A stretch of DNA of 18,442 bases, taken from Bacteroidales bacterium (GTDB lineage Bacteria; Bacteroidota; Bacteroidia; Bacteroidales; VadinHA17). Position 1 is the first letter of the stretch. Every line of letters begins with the position of its first letter. The DNA lies in NCBI GenBank assembly GCA_027451265.1, contig DAIDJT010000015.1, positions 1-18,442 of the forward strand, in the 5' to 3' direction. This document shows, one piece after another, positions 8,769 through 16,650 of the stretch. The notes under the pieces were generated by a model. That model was not told the DNA's origin. It ran no database searches and saw nothing but the letters and a program-made list of their open reading frames with translations. A program made the position numbers and the translations under genes.

Positions 8769-9686
8769 ATGACAGGGACATTAACAAAGATTGCGGCAGT
8801 GATCCTGCTGATGAGCATCTGCTCATGCAGGAACAGCAGCACCCGCCCTGGCGGGCTGAGCTTTCCTGTCGCTGACTCGGTTCCGGCCGGCGAGGCTGAA
8901 AAACTGAGTGAAGAAGCTGTGGCAGACATTGTACAGAACATTGCATCACCTGTTGAGATAGCCTCAATCCTTCAAAAGATGCAGGTGCCGTTCTCAGCCG
9001 GGTACCTGGCGCCAACCCAGGGGGCTGACAGGCTGACGACCAATTTCCAGAAAGCGGTGATGCTTGGTATCTACGGCGCAGACCTGGGATACCTCAACAT
9101 GTACGAAAAAACAGGCAATTCTGTTGACGTCCTCTCGGTTATAAAGCGTCTTGCTGACGGGTTGCGCGTGGGCCAGTACTTTGACTTCGAAACGCTCAAG
9201 AGACTCTCTGTAAGCAAATCCAACCTCGATTCCCTGCTGTTTCTTTCAGTGAACTCATACAACCAGATTGACAGGTACCTGAGGGATAACGACAGAGGTT
9301 CCATTTCGGCACTGATGATCACCGGTGTCTGGATTGAAGGTCAATACCTCGCAACACAGATGGCTTTGAGTCATAACGACAAGATACTGCGTGACCGGAT
9401 AGGTGAACAGAAGATCATCCTGGGTGACCTCCTGATGCTGCTCCGCCCATACATGGAAAGCAGTGAGGAGTACCGTGCGCTTTATGGCATGATGGAACGG
9501 ATACGTTCAGGATATGCCGAGGTGAAGGTATCTTACCGGCTGGGTGAACCAGAGACGAAGGAGGAGGACGGCCGGCTGGTGGTGGTCCAGCATGAAGAAA
9601 GCATAGTTGAGATGACTGATGCCCAGCTGGATGACATAGCTGAGCTGTCAAAAGAAGTCAGGAACAAACTAATATCCGGCATTTAA
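8769..9686 (+). CDS. Putative lipoprotein of unknown function, ABC transporter partner
   Basis: 305 residues. A hydrophobic N-terminus (residues 8-19) ends in ICSC; Cys20, or less likely Cys18, could be lipidated, so the protein is probably anchored in the cell envelope. After a short Ser/Pro/Gly-rich linker the rest is almost wholly helical, for example VEIASILQKMQVPFSAGYL, then GIYGADLGYLNMYEKTGN, and a charged C-terminal helix (DAQLDDIAELSKEVRNKL). The GIYGADLGY segment resembles, from memory, an unnamed lipoprotein family seen across Bacteroidota; I cannot assign a function. It starts 38 bases after the ABC transporter stop and one base before the next gene, so all three are likely one transcript. 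A plausible but unproven role is a periplasmic partner of the transporter's large loop. No strong ribosome binding site precedes the ATG. Confidence 0.8.
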   Translation: MTGTLTKIAAVILLMSICSCRNSSTRPGGLSFPVADSVPAGEAEKLSEEAVADIVQNIASPVEIASILQKMQVPFSAGYLAPTQGADRLTTNFQKAVMLGIYGADLGYLNMYEKTGNSVDVLSVIKRLADGLRVGQYFDFETLKRLSVSKSNLDSLLFLSVNSYNQIDRYLRDNDRGSISALMITGVWIEGQYLATQMALSHNDKILRDRIGEQKIILGDLLMLLRPYMESSEEYRALYGMMERIRSGYAEVKVSYRLGEPETKEEDGRLVVVQHEESIVEMTDAQLDDIAELSKEVRNKLISGI

Positions 9687-9687
9687 C

Positions 9688-10128
9688 ATGAAAAACAGGT
9701 TTATAATTCTGACCCTCGGACTGGTGTTCCTGTCACTTGCAGCTGCCGGGCAACCCTCTACTGATGATCTTGTAAGCACCTGTGTCCTCGCAGCCGGTGA
9801 AAACACCACCTACCTGAAGGATTTCAGGATTCAGCTTCCAAAAGCTGTCCAGAATGCGGCTGTCCCGGTGTACAAGGCCAATATGTACCTGATGAAGAAC
9901 ATGAAATACAGGTTCTGTGTCTGTGATGCTCCCGGTTCTGAAGGAGAACTGTTCATAACTCTCTATGACCAGGGGAAGGAACTTATTTCGTCATACAACA
10001 GCTCCACGGGGAAAAAATACAGCTCCATCGATTTTATATGCAACAAAACGGGCCTTTACACAATCTGGTACAGCTTTGTTGACGGTACACAGGGCTCCGG
10101 CGTCGGGGTTGTATGCATGATCAGGTAA
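9688..10128 (+). CDS. Small secreted protein of unknown function
   Basis: 146 residues. The N-terminus MKNRFIILTLGLVFLSLAAAGQ is a clear signal peptide, probably cut near AAAG/Q, with no lipobox Cys, so the product should be soluble in the periplasm or secreted. The rest looks like a single beta-rich domain of about 120 residues (YLKDFRIQLPK, KYRFCVCDA, ELFITLYDQGKEL, GLYTIWYSFVDG), recalling small sandwich folds. Five cysteines remain in the mature part, including a CVC pair, so disulfides are possible. The start is one base after the lipoprotein stop, which indicates translational coupling and a shared role. The stop codon ends exactly where the stop codon of the opposing gene begins. I do not recognise the family. 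Confidence 0.78.
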   Translation: MKNRFIILTLGLVFLSLAAAGQPSTDDLVSTCVLAAGENTTYLKDFRIQLPKAVQNAAVPVYKANMYLMKNMKYRFCVCDAPGSEGELFITLYDQGKELISSYNSSTGKKYSSIDFICNKTGLYTIWYSFVDGTQGSGVGVVCMIR

Positions 10129-11115
10129 TCACAGGGGCCATATCCTGGATACCACGAGCATTATTACCATTACCCAGAACAGAATTTCCGCAATTGCAAC
10201 CCTGCGCGTGAAGGCCATATAGTTTGCCATTGCATAGGCAGCAGGAATTGCAGCCACAGCCGTGATTTCAGTTGACACTGCCGGGACAAATACCAATGCA
10301 GCCGCACATATTGCCATAATCCAGATAAGTATCTCCCACGTTTTACGTGACCTGATTTTATAGGTCTGCATCTCACGTCCGAGATAAATGAGCGAAGGCA
10401 GGAAATTCAGTCCCACAACCACCAGAAGTATCACAAGCGTACGGCTCCAGACAACAGCAGGTGCCTTGTCAAAGAGATTGTGCCGTATAATGTCAGTCAG
10501 CTCAGCAGGACTTCCTCCTGAAACATACCAGACCGCATAAATAATCAACCATGGCAATAATGCACCAGCCAGGGCGAGGGTCAGCTCACGTGCATCCGGG
10601 CTGCGCAGGACAAGGACTCCTATGAATACAACGGCCAGGAACCACACTGATCCTGCATACAGGAGTCCTGCTGATGAAATCATCAGAGCGGCATCAAAAA
10701 AGTTGAATGACATCCCGTTCATACGATACGATGAAACCATTCTCCAGAGTGCTGCCAGTATCAGAAGTGAGGCAGGAAGAGCGGGGTTGAGAATCATTGA
10801 TCCCGGGAACAGCGAATAGAGAAGGATATACAGCAGGGCAGGAAGATAGGTGCGGCGCGGTATGAAAAAGATCTCAGTATTAAACCTGACCATTACCAAC
10901 CCCACAGCCAGCACCAGCAGAAGTGAAAAAATCACTGCTGCCGGCAGTGAGCCTGAGAGGAGTTTTGTAACCAGGCCCCAGAGAGGCATTGGCTGCTGGT
11001 CATGAAGATATTGAAGGTCCGGCGGCGAGATAAGGAAAGTGCTCCATAACCCAAGGGCTGCAAGCAGCATAAGCAAAACGGGGCCTGCCCCTGATCCCCT
11101 GAAAAACCTTATCAT
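10129..11115 (-). CDS. DUF6427-like polytopic membrane protein
   Basis: 328 residues, mostly hydrophobic, with about nine or ten predicted membrane segments (for example LLMLLAALGLWSTFLI, AAVIFSLLLVLAVGLVMV, LALAGALLPWLIIYAVWYV, ILFWVMVIMLVVSRI). The opening MIRFFRGSGAGP, the Arg/Asn pair after the third helix (MVRFNTE) and the overall size fit the DUF6427 family of Bacteroidota, whose function is unknown. Its ATG overlaps the purD stop in an ATGA quartet, so it is translationally coupled to purD and last in the operon. It lacks obvious catalytic motifs. The polytopic layout recalls membrane glycosyltransferases or polysaccharide enzymes, and the other envelope genes upstream make an envelope role reasonable, but this is inference. 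Confidence 0.8.
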   Translation of the reverse strand: MIRFFRGSGAGPVLLMLLAALGLWSTFLISPPDLQYLHDQQPMPLWGLVTKLLSGSLPAAVIFSLLLVLAVGLVMVRFNTEIFFIPRRTYLPALLYILLYSLFPGSMILNPALPASLLILAALWRMVSSYRMNGMSFNFFDAALMISSAGLLYAGSVWFLAVVFIGVLVLRSPDARELTLALAGALLPWLIIYAVWYVSGGSPAELTDIIRHNLFDKAPAVVWSRTLVILLVVVGLNFLPSLIYLGREMQTYKIRSRKTWEILIWIMAICAAALVFVPAVSTEITAVAAIPAAYAMANYMAFTRRVAIAEILFWVMVIMLVVSRIWPL

Positions 11116-12395
11116 TCCAGATATTTCTTAAGGTCAAACCCTATATCCCTGCGGTAATTCATCCCGCTGAAGGAAATCTTACCCACTGACCTGTAGCTCC
11201 TGGCCAGGGCTTCCTGCATCTCCGGTCCCAGCGAGGTAACGGCCAAAACCCTTCCTCCCGAGGTAACCAGCAAGCCGTCTTTAATGCCGGTGCCGGCGTG
11301 GAAAAGAGTGCTCTCACTGACATTCCCTGTCCCGGAAACCGGAAAGCCCTTACCGTAACTGTCAGGGTAACCTCCTGATACAATCATCACTGTCACTGCG
11401 GTTTCAGGACGGATGATTACCTGACGGGAGGCAAGGTCACGCTGTGCCACCCCTTCAAGCAGGTCATATAAGTCGCTCCCGATGCGCGGCATGATCACCT
11501 CGGTCTCCGGATCACCAAGGCGGGCATTGTATTCGATCACATAAGGGTCACCCTCAACATTCATCAGGCCGAAAAAGATGAATCCCCTGTAATCAATTCC
11601 TTCCTGTTTAAGCCCATCCACCGTTGGCTTTATTATCTGTTTCTCCACCTTTTCAAGGAATGAGGCTGTGGCAAAAGGAACAGGTGAAACTGCTCCCATA
11701 CCTCCGGTGTTTTTGCCGGTGTCGCCGTCGCCTATGCGTTTGTAGTCCTTTGCTTCTGGCAGTATCCGGTATGATATGCCGTCAGTGATCACAAAGGCTG
11801 ACATCTCTATTCCCTGAAGGTATTCCTCAATGACCACCTTGCTGCCGGCGGCCCCGAAACGTCCTCCCAGCATTGCCTTCAGCTCGGTGACAGCTTCGTC
11901 AAAATCGTTGATGATGAGCACACCCTTTCCTGCAGCCAGTCCGTCAGCCTTGAGTACATAAGGGGGCTTCATGCGCCTCATGAAGCTGACAGCTTCACCG
12001 GCGGTACCGGAGGTGAAGGTCTCATAAGCTGCAGTAGGGATCCCGTGCCTCTTCATGAATCCCTTGGCAAAATCCTTGCTTCCCTCAAGCATGGCACCGG
12101 CACGGCGGGGACCGATCACTGCCACCCCGGCAAGCGCGGGATCACCCTCAATGAAGTCGGTAATACCCTCTGCAAGAGGGGCCTCAGGACCGACGACCAC
12201 CATCCCAATGCGGTTGGCAAGTATGGCTTCCCTCACTCCCGGGAAATCCAGCGGATCAACCGGAAGACTGACCGCCACTTCGGCAGTACCGGGGTTGCCG
12301 GGAGCAACAAAGAGCTTCAGCGGTCTACTGCTCTGCGCCAGTTTCCAGGTGATTGCATGTTCACGTCCTCCGGATCCAAGGATAAGAATATTCAT
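11112..12395 (-). CDS. purD: Phosphoribosylamine--glycine ligase
   Basis: 427 residues, matching the usual length of PurD (about 425-430). It joins glycine to 5-phosphoribosylamine with ATP, giving GAR in de novo purine synthesis, in the cytoplasm. Visible: N-terminal Rossmann-like MNILILGSGGREHAI, VGPEAPLAEGI, the ATP-grasp entry SKDFAKGFMKRHGIPTA, the nucleotide loop VLKADGLAAGKGV, and the metal-binding YNARLGDPETEV signature. The longest frame starts at a TTG at 12419, but the ATG at 12395 is chosen. It begins with the family's standard N-terminus and has a purine-rich AAGGGA about 8 bases upstream, while the TTG overlaps a candidate -7 promoter box. The deacetylase stop is 48 bases upstream and the next gene overlaps by 4 bases. 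Purine synthesis is out of theme with the envelope genes around it. Confidence 0.97.
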   Translation of the reverse strand: MNILILGSGGREHAITWKLAQSSRPLKLFVAPGNPGTAEVAVSLPVDPLDFPGVREAILANRIGMVVVGPEAPLAEGITDFIEGDPALAGVAVIGPRRAGAMLEGSKDFAKGFMKRHGIPTAAYETFTSGTAGEAVSFMRRMKPPYVLKADGLAAGKGVLIINDFDEAVTELKAMLGGRFGAAGSKVVIEEYLQGIEMSAFVITDGISYRILPEAKDYKRIGDGDTGKNTGGMGAVSPVPFATASFLEKVEKQIIKPTVDGLKQEGIDYRGFIFFGLMNVEGDPYVIEYNARLGDPETEVIMPRIGSDLYDLLEGVAQRDLASRQVIIRPETAVTVMIVSGGYPDSYGKGFPVSGTGNVSESTLFHAGTGIKDGLLVTSGGRVLAVTSLGPEMQEALARSYRSVGKISFSGMNYRRDIGFDLKKYLE

Positions 12396-12416
12396 GTTAC
12401 AGGTCCCTTTCCCTTT

Positions 12417-12424
12417 CAAAAATA
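12417..12424 (-). promoter_or_regulatory. Candidate Bacteroidota -7 promoter box for purD
   Basis: Read on the minus strand this is TATTTTTG, a full match to the Bacteroidota primary-sigma -7 element TAnnTTTG, inside an AT-rich gap between the deacetylase stop and purD. It lies 21 bases upstream of the purD ATG, so transcription would start only some 15 bases before the gene. No TTTG-type -33 element is seen at the usual 19-21 base distance, so this may be a weak or chance match. If real, it would let purD and the DUF6427-like gene be expressed apart from the upstream operon. Confidence 0.35.
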
Positions 12425-12443
12425 GTATTTAGGATTAAATTAC

Positions 12444-13070
12444 TCAGCTCCGGGTAACAGAATCATCAACAAGTCCGAATGAATAGCCGTCATCCAGGGC
12501 CTTTTTCAGGAACCGGTCAAGATACTGCAGTGATGTGCTGGAGGACTTGTCATGAAGGACGATCACCGAACCCGATCTCATCCGGTGGGTCAGAATGGCA
12601 TATGAACCGGCGGAGGTGAGATTCTGATCAAAGTCGTAGGGCATCAGACCCCAGAAAACAATCTTCATACTCCTCTCGAGGATCCTGTACTGCCGCACGC
12701 GGAGCCGTCCGTAAGGTGGCCTGAAGAGGTTGCTGCAGGTAATATCCCTTCCCCTGAATACATCGGCGCAATAGTCCCTGATTGGCGTCTTGAGTCCGTT
12801 GAGGTGGCTGTAGCCATGATTACCCACTCTGTGGCCCTCTGCGGCTATCCTTGCAAAGAGCCCGGGTGCGGCCACAACCCTGTTCCCCGTGCAAAAGAAG
12901 GTAGCCTTTACACCATGAGAGTGCAGGATGTCAAGTATGCGCGGTGTTGATTCAGGATCAGGGCCGTCATCAAAGGTAAGATAGAGCTTTTTGCCGCTGC
13001 CCCTGATGTTGTAAATGGCATCAGGGTAGATGATGGCTGCAGGGAACGGCCTGCCGTAATTCCTGATCAT
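12444..13070 (-). CDS. Polysaccharide deacetylase (NodB-homology domain, CE4 family)
   Basis: 208 residues, essentially one NodB domain. CE4 enzymes remove N- or O-acetyl groups from glycans such as peptidoglycan, chitin-like or exopolysaccharide chains using a bound metal. All five motifs are visible: TFDDGP at 32-37 (catalytic base and metal Asp), NHGYSH at 84-89 with the metal histidines H85 and H89, RPPYG at 117-121, the Trp/Asp region FWGLMPYDFD at 139-148, and VLHDK at 171-175. No signal peptide is seen (MIRNYGRPFPAAIIYPDAIY), so it may act in the cytoplasm, or be exported by another route, on a lipid-linked or nascent glycan. The ATG overlaps the GT117 stop as ATGA, so the two genes are translationally coupled, which favours a shared glycan pathway. 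The substrate is not readable from sequence. Confidence 0.93.
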   Translation of the reverse strand: MIRNYGRPFPAAIIYPDAIYNIRGSGKKLYLTFDDGPDPESTPRILDILHSHGVKATFFCTGNRVVAAPGLFARIAAEGHRVGNHGYSHLNGLKTPIRDYCADVFRGRDITCSNLFRPPYGRLRVRQYRILERSMKIVFWGLMPYDFDQNLTSAGSYAILTHRMRSGSVIVLHDKSSSTSLQYLDRFLKKALDDGYSFGLVDDSVTRS

Positions 13071-16000
13071 CTTTCAGGCATTTCTCCGTAAAACCTGTTA
13101 AGCTCCCCTGAAGCCCTGGCAGCCAGGTCAGTCATACCGTACCTGGAACCAAGCCTGTAGACATCAAGCAGCGCCTGTAGTGAGACCGAGGCATTATAAT
13201 CAATACCGTAACTCTTTTCGTCAGGCAAAGCAGCAATAAAGCTCAGCACAGAAACCGAGTTGTCAACAATCTCCGTGAAGAGCTTTTCCGCCTCAGCTTT
13301 TCTGCCGGCCAGGGCAAGTGCATCGCCCAGGTCTGATGTGAAGTAGTCATATGGCATCTTTCCCGGCGGAACAATGGAAAGGCCCTTATGAATGGCAGCC
13401 ACAGCCCGGGCTGTATCACCTTCCGCCACCAGCGCCATCGCCAGCTTGGCGAACTGGCGCCTGAAGACGTCAAACATGCGGCGGTTGTTCTCATCAAGGT
13501 ATACTCCATCCTTTTCGGCATTTCCCCAGCGGAAATCATTCATCATATTCTCATACATTTCCCGGGTGTCAACCATGCCTGTCTCTCCCTGGCCGGGCTG
13601 ATCTATCCTTATCGGGCTGACCCTGTAAGCCATCCCTTCCAGGATGAAATACTGCTCAAGACCTATGTATGTTGAGGCCGGAACCGTCACGGAGTAATAG
13701 AGCGGACGATTCCAGTTATTGCCTGCAATGAAATCCATCACTGCCAGGTCATCCTTGATGGCCATGTTGTTGCTGAACTTCCATATCATGGGCTTCAGCA
13801 TCCTGTCAGCATGATACGGACGGACTGCTCCGGTTGCAATAACATGTGCAGAGTCAACATCGACAATGAATTCCCTGACGGGGATGAAATTGAAGAAATC
13901 ACCACGTCCTGAAAGATCCACCCTGGCCTTCGGATCATCCGATCCTACAAAATCAATTACCTTGCGGATAGGTGTCGGCTCCTTGATAAGGTCCTCTACC
14001 GGCAGCTGAACACGCTCACCCTCAATATACTTTTCAACAGGAAGGGTAAACGGGAGTGCGTCAGATTTAAATGCTTTCCGGCTCATGGTTTCTATATAAA
14101 AGCCACTCTGCAGGTAGCTCAGGTTAGCAACACGCACGTCGGTGCGGTAGCCCTCAACATCCTGGATATACCATAGCGGGAATGAGTCATTGTCGCCGTA
14201 GGTAAGCAGCACGGCATTTTCATCCACCGAGGCAAGGTAATTGGATGCAATATCTCTTGCCGTATATCTGTCAGACCTGTCATGGTCATCCCAGTTCCGT
14301 ATGATCATCAGAACAGGCACGGCTGCCATCAGCACTGCCGATGGCAGGATGGCGGCAGGATAATCCTTCATCAGCTTTTTCAGGAGCTCATAGAGAAGCA
14401 TGACGCTCATCCCTATCCAGATGGCAAACGCGTAGAATGAACCCGCATAGGCATAGTCCCGCTCGCGGGGCTGGCTCGGGTTCTGATTGAGGTAAGTTAC
14501 AATTGCAAGCCCCGTCATCAGGAAGAGCAGCATCACAAGCGAAAACCCCTTGCCGTCACGTTTGTACTGCCAGTATATTCCGGCCAGCCCCGCAAGCAGG
14601 GGAAGCAGGAAATAAGCGTTCCGGGCCGGGTTGTTCCGGTTCTCCTCAGGCAACATCGACTGGTCACCCAGGCGGGCATTGTCAATGAACGGAATGCCCG
14701 AGATCCAGTTCCCGTCCATGACATTCCCATTACCCTGGACGTCATTCTGCCTCCCGGAGAAGTTCCACATGAAGTACCTCATGTACATAACCCCCACCTG
14801 GTATCTGAAGAAGAACCGCATGTTCTCGCCAAAGGTGGGAAGGGTGACCTGCTCACTGCCCTGGCCTGACCTGACCGTGACCTTCCTTCCCTTTATCTTT
14901 CCCCAGTATTCATACTCACGGATATGGCCCGCATCACTGCTGTACATCCTCGGAAATATTGTCATGAACCGCTTGTCATACCTGTATTCTGTAGTATAAT
15001 AAGGCTCATACCTGCCATCCTTCTTGTTGTAACCGCCAACTTTCTTATCAAGTCCCGTAACCGGGGCTGAGTAGTAGTTGCCGTACAGGAAGGGTGCCCG
15101 TGGGTATTGCGACCGGTTGATGTAATAAATGAACGAAAAGACATCCGACGGGTCATTCTGGTTCATGGGGGGGTGGGCGTTGGCCCTGATTATGATCAGG
15201 GCGAACGATGAATACCCAAGTATGAGGACGGCAATTATCGTCATCACGAAGTTAAGAATCACGCGGCCTTTCTTCAGCGAATACCATATGCCTCCGGCAA
15301 CCAGCCCTGTAAGGATGATAAGGTATATATAGAGGCCTGTATTGTATGGCAGGCCAATTGTATTTACAAAGAAGAGTTCGAACCATCCGGCCACTTTTGC
15401 CACACCCGGCACGAAGACGAAGTTGAGTACACCCAGGATCATGAAACCGGCCAGAAGAGCATAGATCACGCCACGGGTGGTTGTTTTATGTTTCCTGAAG
15501 TACCATAGCAGGACTATCACCGGCAGGGCCAGGAGATTCAGCAGGTGTACCCCTATGGAGAGACCCATCAGGTATGCTATCAGAATGATCCACCTTCCGG
15601 AGCGCGAGTCATCAGCTTCATCATACCACCGGAGAATGGCCCATACTACGGCAGCAGTGAAGAGTGAACTGGTGCCATAGACTTCGCCCTCCACCGCCGA
15701 GAACCAGAAAGTATCTGAAAAGGCGTATGCCAGTGCACCTATAACTCCGGAAGCGAGGATGGCCAGAGCCTTCCCTCCGCTGACGGTTATATCGTCACCG
15801 GTGGCAAGGCGGACCAGCCTTGTGATGCTCCAGAAAAGAAAAAGGATTGTAAAGGCGCTGGCGAAAGCAGAAAGTATGTTTACCATCATGGCCACCTTCG
15901 AAGTATCGCCTCCGGCGAAAAGGGTGAAGAAACGCCCAAGCAGCAGGAATAACGGTGCTCCGGGCGGATGCCCCACCTCGAGCCTGTAGGAACAGAGGAT

Positions 16001-16120
16001 GAACTCCCCGCAGTCCCAGAAGCTGACAGTGGGTTCAATGGTCAGCAGGTAGATGACAAGCGAGACGGCAAACACCGCCCAGCCGGTTATGTTGTTCCAC
16101 AGTCTGAATCCGTTTTTCAT
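13067..16120 (-). CDS. GT117 / TMEM260-type (DUF2723) membrane protein O-glycosyltransferase
   Basis: 1017 residues from the chosen ATG. Residues 1-620 hold about twelve membrane helices of GT-C type. The first extracytoplasmic loop carries FWDCGEF at 34-40, with the acidic D36/E39 expected of GT-C catalysis, followed by GHPPGAPLF from residue 50. A soluble periplasmic loop (about 300-450) lies within this part, and a soluble C-terminal region (about 620-1017) ends in helical TPR-like segments (AKLAMALVAEGDTARAVAAIHKGL, GDALALAGRKAEAEKLF). The family is PF11028, formerly DUF2723. Its animal member TMEM260 is a protein O-mannosyltransferase, so transfer of sugar from a lipid donor to periplasmic proteins is the likely job. 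The frame could start at 16171, but that overlaps the glycosylase gene by 46 bases. The ATG at 16120 lies 5 bases past the glycosylase stop and begins right before the first helix. Confidence 0.92.
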   Translation of the reverse strand: MKNGFRLWNNITGWAVFAVSLVIYLLTIEPTVSFWDCGEFILCSYRLEVGHPPGAPLFLLLGRFFTLFAGGDTSKVAMMVNILSAFASAFTILFLFWSITRLVRLATGDDITVSGGKALAILASGVIGALAYAFSDTFWFSAVEGEVYGTSSLFTAAVVWAILRWYDEADDSRSGRWIILIAYLMGLSIGVHLLNLLALPVIVLLWYFRKHKTTTRGVIYALLAGFMILGVLNFVFVPGVAKVAGWFELFFVNTIGLPYNTGLYIYLIILTGLVAGGIWYSLKKGRVILNFVMTIIAVLILGYSSFALIIIRANAHPPMNQNDPSDVFSFIYYINRSQYPRAPFLYGNYYSAPVTGLDKKVGGYNKKDGRYEPYYTTEYRYDKRFMTIFPRMYSSDAGHIREYEYWGKIKGRKVTVRSGQGSEQVTLPTFGENMRFFFRYQVGVMYMRYFMWNFSGRQNDVQGNGNVMDGNWISGIPFIDNARLGDQSMLPEENRNNPARNAYFLLPLLAGLAGIYWQYKRDGKGFSLVMLLFLMTGLAIVTYLNQNPSQPRERDYAYAGSFYAFAIWIGMSVMLLYELLKKLMKDYPAAILPSAVLMAAVPVLMIIRNWDDHDRSDRYTARDIASNYLASVDENAVLLTYGDNDSFPLWYIQDVEGYRTDVRVANLSYLQSGFYIETMSRKAFKSDALPFTLPVEKYIEGERVQLPVEDLIKEPTPIRKVIDFVGSDDPKARVDLSGRGDFFNFIPVREFIVDVDSAHVIATGAVRPYHADRMLKPMIWKFSNNMAIKDDLAVMDFIAGNNWNRPLYYSVTVPASTYIGLEQYFILEGMAYRVSPIRIDQPGQGETGMVDTREMYENMMNDFRWGNAEKDGVYLDENNRRMFDVFRRQFAKLAMALVAEGDTARAVAAIHKGLSIVPPGKMPYDYFTSDLGDALALAGRKAEAEKLFTEIVDNSVSVLSFIAALPDEKSYGIDYNASVSLQALLDVYRLGSRYGMTDLAARASGELNRFYGEMPER

Positions 16121-16125
16121 TTCTT

Positions 16126-16644
16126 TTATGTTTCGTTCCTTATAATAAATCGCCACGGTTTGCTTATCCACGGCTCACCGGCATAGTTTATTCCAACCCT
16201 GGGCCCGGCAGTGAGATCAGGACGGAGTCCTGTCTTTTCAACCCAGATTCTCCCTGACGATGCCAGGTCCTCCCTGTTGAATGTGCCGTCAATACCCAGG
16301 CCCTTTGTCACCCGGCCTGGTCCGGTGTACTGTCTCACACCCCTTATCAGCACAGCCTGGGGATCTTCAGCAGCTCCGGTGACAATGTTAAGCATCCAGT
16401 GCATTCCGTAGACAAAGTAGATATACAGATGCCCTCCGTCGAGGTACATAGGTTCCGTTCTGGATGTCCTGCCCCTGCTGGCATGGCATGCCCTGTCACT
16501 GCTGCCAAGGTAGGCTTCCGTCTCCGTTATCATAAATCTTCCATACTTCTCTCCGGCATTTATTACCAGGTCCATTCCCGGCAACTGCCTGGCAACGGTC
16601 ACTGCATCGGCAAGAAAAAAATTCCGGTCAACTCTACCCTTCAC
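16126..16644 (-). CDS. 3-methyladenine DNA glycosylase, AAG/MPG family
   Basis: 172 residues, a little short for the family (about 190-200) but with the core complete. The enzyme cuts alkylated and deaminated purines (3-methyladenine, hypoxanthine, ethenoadenine) out of DNA. Compared with human AAG, the catalytic Glu125 matches E43 in ETEAY, Tyr127 matches Y45, His136 matches H54, the intercalating Tyr162 matches Y79 in YIYFVYGM, and Asn169 matches N86 in LNI. The closing RVGINYAGE...PWRF is the family signature. The start is a GTG 6 bases after the deaminase stop. No in-frame ATG would keep the N-terminal strand FFLADAVTVARQL, so GTG is accepted although its ribosome binding site is poor. 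GT117 follows 5 bases after the stop. This is a DNA repair gene within a mixed operon. Confidence 0.95.
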   Translation of the reverse strand: MKGRVDRNFFLADAVTVARQLPGMDLVINAGEKYGRFMITETEAYLGSSDRACHASRGRTSRTEPMYLDGGHLYIYFVYGMHWMLNIVTGAAEDPQAVLIRGVRQYTGPGRVTKGLGIDGTFNREDLASSGRIWVEKTGLRPDLTAGPRVGINYAGEPWISKPWRFIIRNET

Positions 16645-16650
16645 TGCCGT

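Noticed and set aside
12396..12419. N-terminal extension of PurD from TTG
   Set aside because: It adds residues not found in the family, and the ATG at 12395 has a better ribosome site and the standard N-terminus.
12045..12432. Two overlapping plus-strand open frames of about 125 codons opposite purD
   Set aside because: They are shadows of the purD codon pattern and show no protein-like family features.
16121..16171. N-terminal extension of GT117
   Set aside because: It would overlap the glycosylase gene and put a polar tail before the first membrane helix; the ATG at 16120 fits operon spacing.
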